Below, piece by piece: positions 60,293 to 64,000 of a stretch of 64,000 nt of DNA. The notes below the pieces were generated by a model. It ran no database searches. It saw only the letters and a program-made list of their open reading frames with translations, and was not told where the DNA came from. Where the stretch lies: the NCBI GenBank assembly GCA_029063085.1, contig JAIDOW010000088.1, positions 1 through 64,000 on the forward strand, written 5' to 3'. Made by a program: the position numbers and the translations under genes. Every line of letters begins with the position of its first letter. Position 1 is the first letter of the stretch. Origin of the DNA: Lachnospiraceae bacterium. GTDB lineage: Bacteria; Bacillota; Clostridia; Lachnospirales; Lachnospiraceae.

Positions 60293-62581
60293 ATGGCCAA
60301 TAAGAAACTGGTATTTGCAATTAACTGGACAGAGGTGGAGACATTAGCAGCAGGTCGTCATGATAATCCACATCATATTTTAGGAATGCATGAGACAACA
60401 GATGGAGTTTTTATTAATGCATATTTTCCGGGGGCAAAGTCAGTTACAGCTGTTTGTAAGAATACAAAGACCAGATACAAACTGATCAGTGACAGAGTGA
60501 ATGGTTTTTTTTCAGTTAAAGTACCTGACAGACAAAGTTTTGTTTATTATTTTGAAGTACGATTTCCTGATGGAAAGAAAAGGACTGTAATTGATCCCTA
60601 TGCTTTTGAACCAGTAATTGATCCCATTGACATTAGTAAATTTAATGATGGTATTCATTATGAGATATATGAAAAATTAGGTGCACACCCCTGTATGCTG
60701 GATGGGGTAAAAGGAGTGTTATTTGCAGTATGGGCCCCCCGGGCAGTAAGGGTATCCGTTGTAGGTAATTTTAACGGCTGGAATGGCAGAGTACATATGA
60801 TGCGCAGGATTGAATATTCCGGTATATTTGAGTTGTTTATTCCGGGTATTGCTGATGGGGAGATATACAAATATGAGATACAGACCCGCTCTGGGGATAC
60901 TTTTATGAAGCCGGATCCCTATGCCAATTATGCTGAATTACGACCTGCAAATGCTTCCAGAATAGCAGATTTGTCTTATGAGTGGAATGACTCTGCTTAT
61001 TTTGAAAAACAGGCACTTGTAAAGAATGAAATGCCAATGAATATCTATGAAGTGCATTTAGGTTCTTTTAAAAGACCAAAGGACGGCAGGGAGTTTTTCT
61101 CTTACCGTGAGATTGCAAAAGAACTTGCAGACTATGTGGCAGATATGGGTTATACCCATGTAGAACTGATGCCTATCATGGAACATGAACAGGATGGAAC
61201 CTTGGGATATCAGACCACAGGTTTTTATGCACCGACTTCACGTTATGGGGAGCCGACTGATTTTATGTATTTTGTAGATTATATGCATAGCAAAGGAATT
61301 GGTGTTATTTGCGACTGGGTGCCCAGTCAGTTTCCCATGAGTGGAAGCGGAATTGCGAGATATGACGGAGAGCCTTTGTATGAACCACAGGATTCAAGAA
61401 GAAGCGAGAATTCAAGGTGGGGAACATATATTTTTGATTATGGGAGAAATGAGGTTAAAAATTATCTGATATCCAACGCTGTTTACTGGATTGGAAAGTA
61501 TCATCTGGATGGTCTTAGGATTGATAGTGTTGCATCTATGCTATATTTAGATTACGGAAAGCCGTATGGCTGCTGGATTCCCAATCAATATGGAGGGAAT
61601 GAGAATCTGGATGCCATTGGATTTTTAAAAGAATTGAACACCATTATTAAAGAAAGGTTTCCCAATTGCATGATGATTGTGGAAGAAGAATCCGGGTGGC
61701 CCATGTTAACGGAAGAAGTGGATAATGGAGGCATGGGATTTGATTATCGGTTTAATATGTCCTGGATGAAAGATTTATTATCTTATATGGCATTGGATCC
61801 GTTATACCGTAAGTATGAACATAAGAAGCTGACCAACAGCCTGACAAATGCCTATGATGAGAAGTATATTCTGGAGTTTTCGCATACAGAAGTCGTGGGA
61901 GGAAAGGGTTCCATTGTAGACCAGATGCCCGGCGGATATGAAGAAAAGTTTTCGAATCTCCGGCTTCTTTATGGATATATGATGATGCACCCAGGGAAAA
62001 AGCTTTTATTTATGGGTCAGGAGTTTGCACAGTTTAAAGAATTCAATGAGGCGGCAGAGATTGACTGGAATTTATTAGAATTCGATGCACATACCATATT
62101 AAGGGATTATGTGAAGGCGCTGAATCATCTATATAAAAAGGAACCTGCCTTATATGCACTTGATAATAATGCAGTAGGATTTGAATGGGTAAATGCAAAT
62201 GCCGCGAATGAGAGTATCGTATCCTTTTTAAGAAAAACGGCAAAAAAAGAGGATACCTTATTAATTGTCTGTAATTTTACCCCGGTTTTATACGATAAGT
62301 ATAAGGTAGGTGTACCATTTGCAGGCAGCTATAAGGAGATTTTTTGCAGTGATAATGTGAAATTTGGTGGTGACGGAAGTAAGAATTCTGTTATGCGGGC
62401 AAGCAAAAGGAGTTCTTGTGATGGGAGAAGCAATTCTATCACCATTGGTCTGGCGCCGCTTTCCATGAGTATTTTTAAGCTTGCAAAAAGTGGTACAGAA
62501 AGTAATTCGAAGAAAAAAAAGGCGACAAAACCAACGGGAAAAAAAGAAGTTAATACAGAATCCAAAAATAAGAAAAACTAA
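60293..62581 (+). CDS. glgB: 1,4-alpha-glucan branching enzyme (GH13)
   Basis: Introduces alpha-1,6 branches into glycogen. The 762-residue protein has an N-terminal segment, a CBM48 domain (about 125-215, VWAPRAVRVSVVGNFNGWNG) and a GH13 barrel with DGLRIDSV (nucleophile Asp411), VEEES (acid/base Glu465) and SHTEVVGGKGS. The C-terminal beta domain ends in a Lys/Ser-rich tail of about 25 residues. GAGGAGG precedes the ATG. It complements glgA at 30 kb. A repeat-type terminator follows directly. Confidence 0.95.
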   Translation: MANKKLVFAINWTEVETLAAGRHDNPHHILGMHETTDGVFINAYFPGAKSVTAVCKNTKTRYKLISDRVNGFFSVKVPDRQSFVYYFEVRFPDGKKRTVIDPYAFEPVIDPIDISKFNDGIHYEIYEKLGAHPCMLDGVKGVLFAVWAPRAVRVSVVGNFNGWNGRVHMMRRIEYSGIFELFIPGIADGEIYKYEIQTRSGDTFMKPDPYANYAELRPANASRIADLSYEWNDSAYFEKQALVKNEMPMNIYEVHLGSFKRPKDGREFFSYREIAKELADYVADMGYTHVELMPIMEHEQDGTLGYQTTGFYAPTSRYGEPTDFMYFVDYMHSKGIGVICDWVPSQFPMSGSGIARYDGEPLYEPQDSRRSENSRWGTYIFDYGRNEVKNYLISNAVYWIGKYHLDGLRIDSVASMLYLDYGKPYGCWIPNQYGGNENLDAIGFLKELNTIIKERFPNCMMIVEEESGWPMLTEEVDNGGMGFDYRFNMSWMKDLLSYMALDPLYRKYEHKKLTNSLTNAYDEKYILEFSHTEVVGGKGSIVDQMPGGYEEKFSNLRLLYGYMMMHPGKKLLFMGQEFAQFKEFNEAAEIDWNLLEFDAHTILRDYVKALNHLYKKEPALYALDNNAVGFEWVNANAANESIVSFLRKTAKKEDTLLIVCNFTPVLYDKYKVGVPFAGSYKEIFCSDNVKFGGDGSKNSVMRASKRSSCDGRSNSITIGLAPLSMSIFKLAKSGTESNSKKKKATKPTGKKEVNTESKNKKN

Positions 62582-62582
62582 A

Positions 62583-62641
62583 AAACAGGGGTTGTAGCAA
62601 AAGAGAATATTTTTCTTAATGCGACAGCCCCTTACTGTTTT
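62583..62641 (+). terminator. Terminator after glgB, dispersed repeat copy 2
   Basis: GGGGTTGT (62588-62595) pairs with ACAGCCCC (62624-62631), flanked by AAACAG/CTGTTT and with inner GCAAAAGAGAA and TTTTTCTTAATGC shared with the copy at 21244-21299. It starts one base after the glgB stop. Confidence 0.7.
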
Positions 62642-62669
62642 AGATTGTGTTAAGGAAAGGGATAGAAGT

Positions 62670-63560
62670 ATGTTATTGGAAACGATTGATAATCAGATAG
62701 TGGAACAGGCCGCCAAAAATGCAGAAGAATCTGCCGGGTTAGTTAAACAGACACTGGATGAATTGATAAACTGGCTGATTGGTAAATCCGGCAGTGTTTT
62801 GGTGGCAGTTTTATTTATCGCAGTCGGGATAAAAATTGTGAGTGTGCTGATTAAGATTTTACGGCGTTCTTTTGAAAAGTCCAAAATGGAAGCTTCTGTA
62901 TCAGGTTTTTTGCTTTCGATGATCAGGGTATTAGGGTACACACTGGTGTTGATTACTGCTGCAACGATCGTTGGATTCGAAGTGACCAGTTTTGTCACTA
63001 TATTAGGAACAGCCTCTTTGGCGATTGGTCTTGCCCTGCAAGGGGCACTTTCCAATCTTGCAGGCGGTGTGCTGATTCTTTTGTTAAAACCTTTTGGACT
63101 GGGGGATTACATTATTGAAAATAATAAGAATAATGAAGGAACGGTAGTTTCGATTGATATTTTTTATACCCGTTTGCGAACCCATGATAATAGAATTGTA
63201 GTGATTCCGAATGGTATTTTGGCAGATAACAGCCTTGTAAATCTTACCAATGAGGTGAAGCGTAAAATAGAAGTCAAGATTTCTATCGCATATAACAGTG
63301 ATATTCAGAAAATAAAAGAGATTGTTTTGGGGCTTCTTGGAGCGGATGACAGGATTTTGGCAGATGAACCCAAAGATGTATTTATAGATTCGTTTGATGA
63401 CAGCGGAATGACTTTGGGAATCCGGGCATGGGTGAAAACAGAGGATTTCTGGAGTACTACATGGGATTTACGGGAGAAGATAAAGGCTTCCTTTGATGCC
63501 AATCAGATAGAAATTCCGTATAACCGTTTAGAAGTGGACTTGCGAAAAGGAGAAGAATAA
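62670..63560 (+). CDS. Small-conductance mechanosensitive channel (MscS)
   Basis: Opens on membrane tension to release solutes in osmotic downshock. The 296-residue protein has three spans, the pore-lining third helix with LGTASLAIGLALQGALSNLAGG (abbreviated by its Gly/Ala pattern), the beta domain with PNGILADNSLVN and a C-terminal alpha/beta part. ATG 62670 follows GGAAAGGGA; the in-frame ATG at 62619 lies inside the terminator repeat. Confidence 0.94.
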   Translation: MLLETIDNQIVEQAAKNAEESAGLVKQTLDELINWLIGKSGSVLVAVLFIAVGIKIVSVLIKILRRSFEKSKMEASVSGFLLSMIRVLGYTLVLITAATIVGFEVTSFVTILGTASLAIGLALQGALSNLAGGVLILLLKPFGLGDYIIENNKNNEGTVVSIDIFYTRLRTHDNRIVVIPNGILADNSLVNLTNEVKRKIEVKISIAYNSDIQKIKEIVLGLLGADDRILADEPKDVFIDSFDDSGMTLGIRAWVKTEDFWSTTWDLREKIKASFDANQIEIPYNRLEVDLRKGEE

Positions 63561-63595
63561 ATATGCAATAATATATTATATTTATTCGTTTTTTG

Positions 63596-63623
63596 TTGAC
63601 AAATTTAGAATCAGTAGTAAAAT
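63596..63623 (+). promoter_or_regulatory. Sigma-A promoter for the aminotransferase gene
   Basis: TTGACA (63596-63601), 16-base spacer, TAAAAT (63618-63623). An AT-rich inverted repeat AATAAATA/TATTTATT just upstream (about 63557-63586) may end the mscS transcript. Confidence 0.6.
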
Positions 63624-63685
63624 AAGAGGTTATACGGGAAAGGAATTCATTTTCCTAATATATTGCAGGTGAAAGAGGGAATATT

Positions 63686-64000
63686 ATGAAAGCGAAAGAT
63701 TATGGACTTACAAAACAGAATATCATTGAAATGTCAGATCAATATATGCTAAATATCGGATATCGTTTTCCTATTGTGGCAGAAGAGGCAAAAGGAGTAC
63801 TTGTAAAAGATATGGATGGGGATGAATATCTGGATTTTTATGCAGGGATTGCTGTGAATTCAACGGGTAACTGTAATGAAAGAGTAGTGGCAGCGATTAG
63901 AGAACAGGCAGGGCAGGTTATGCATACCAGCCTTTATCCATATTCGGTTCCGCAGGCGTTACTGGCAAAACTGATTTGTGAGACCATTGGAATGGATCGC
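63686..64000 (+). CDS. Class III aminotransferase, ArgD-like (5' part)
   Basis: The first 105 codons of a PLP-dependent class III aminotransferase, cut by the window end. It has the N-terminal RFPIVAEEAKGVLVKDMDG and YLDFYAGIAVNSTGN segments seen in acetylornithine and 4-aminobutyrate aminotransferases, then EQAGQVMHTSLYPYS. The usual GHCHP stretch reads GNCNE here. The PLP lysine lies beyond the window, so the exact substrate cannot be set. GAAAGAGGG precedes the ATG. Confidence 0.85.
   Translation, partial: MKAKDYGLTKQNIIEMSDQYMLNIGYRFPIVAEEAKGVLVKDMDGDEYLDFYAGIAVNSTGNCNERVVAAIREQAGQVMHTSLYPYSVPQALLAKLICETIGMDR

Overview
The window reads as the chromosome of a low-GC, endospore-forming, anaerobic Firmicute, most likely a gut Lachnospiraceae (Roseburia/Blautia/Eubacterium-type). 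The evidence is AT-rich third positions, strong AGGAGG ribosome sites, the sporulation genes spoIIGA-sigE-sigG and cotJ, a split PyrK/PyrDB dihydroorotate dehydrogenase, DUF5684/DUF5685 proteins, and a glycogen synthase/branching enzyme pair. It is mostly housekeeping DNA. No prophage, CRISPR array, insertion sequence or rRNA was found; there is one tRNA-Gly(GCC).

Layout. 0.2-6.6 kb: pyrF-pyrK-pyrD, a polar amino-acid ABC transporter (lipoprotein, permease, ATPase) and pyrE. 6.6-13.5 kb: a 50-residue membrane protein, DegV, an XRE regulator/membrane protein/CPBP protease cassette followed by a coding-like scrap, an Ig-like-expansin protein, a CarD-type factor and a MATE pump. 13.5-21.3 kb: a promoter-driven 350-nt non-coding stretch, a TPR membrane protein, hflX, an ABC-F ATPase, a secreted SH3b-glucosaminidase and a secreted cohesin-like protein. 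21.3-30.2 kb: hslO and a methyltransferase, several membrane or orphan proteins, a lone prepilin, tRNA-Gly, then zinc-ribbon, DUF5685, DnaJ and YfbR-type genes. 30.3-43 kb: glgA, serS, a TerB-like/AAA-LysR operon, an AI-2E-family transporter, DUF5684, yebC, the cotJ genes (cotJA and cotJB fused), ychF and lgt.

43.3-56.9 kb is the division and cell-wall cluster: mraZ-rsmH-ftsL-two class B PBPs-mraY-murD-ftsW-murA-ftsQ-ftsZ. murE, murF, murG and murB are not in it, and it carries internal promoters before mraY and ftsZ. 57-59.6 kb is spoIIGA-sigE-sigG. The end holds a small P-loop kinase, glgB, an MscS channel and the start of a class III aminotransferase.

The most interesting signals are regulatory: five GTGGT boxes at exact 10-bp spacing just after the mraZ promoter; a hairpin that buries the sigG ribosome site; a possible structured RNA at 13.5-13.86 kb; and a dispersed terminator-like repeat family (three copies). 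Protein-level curiosities are the CotJA-CotJB fusion, the expansin with an Ig-like domain, a DUF5685 protein with two Asp-rich motifs like those of isoprenoid synthases, and an unrecognised 699-residue protein. All calls come from reading the sequence; no database search was run.
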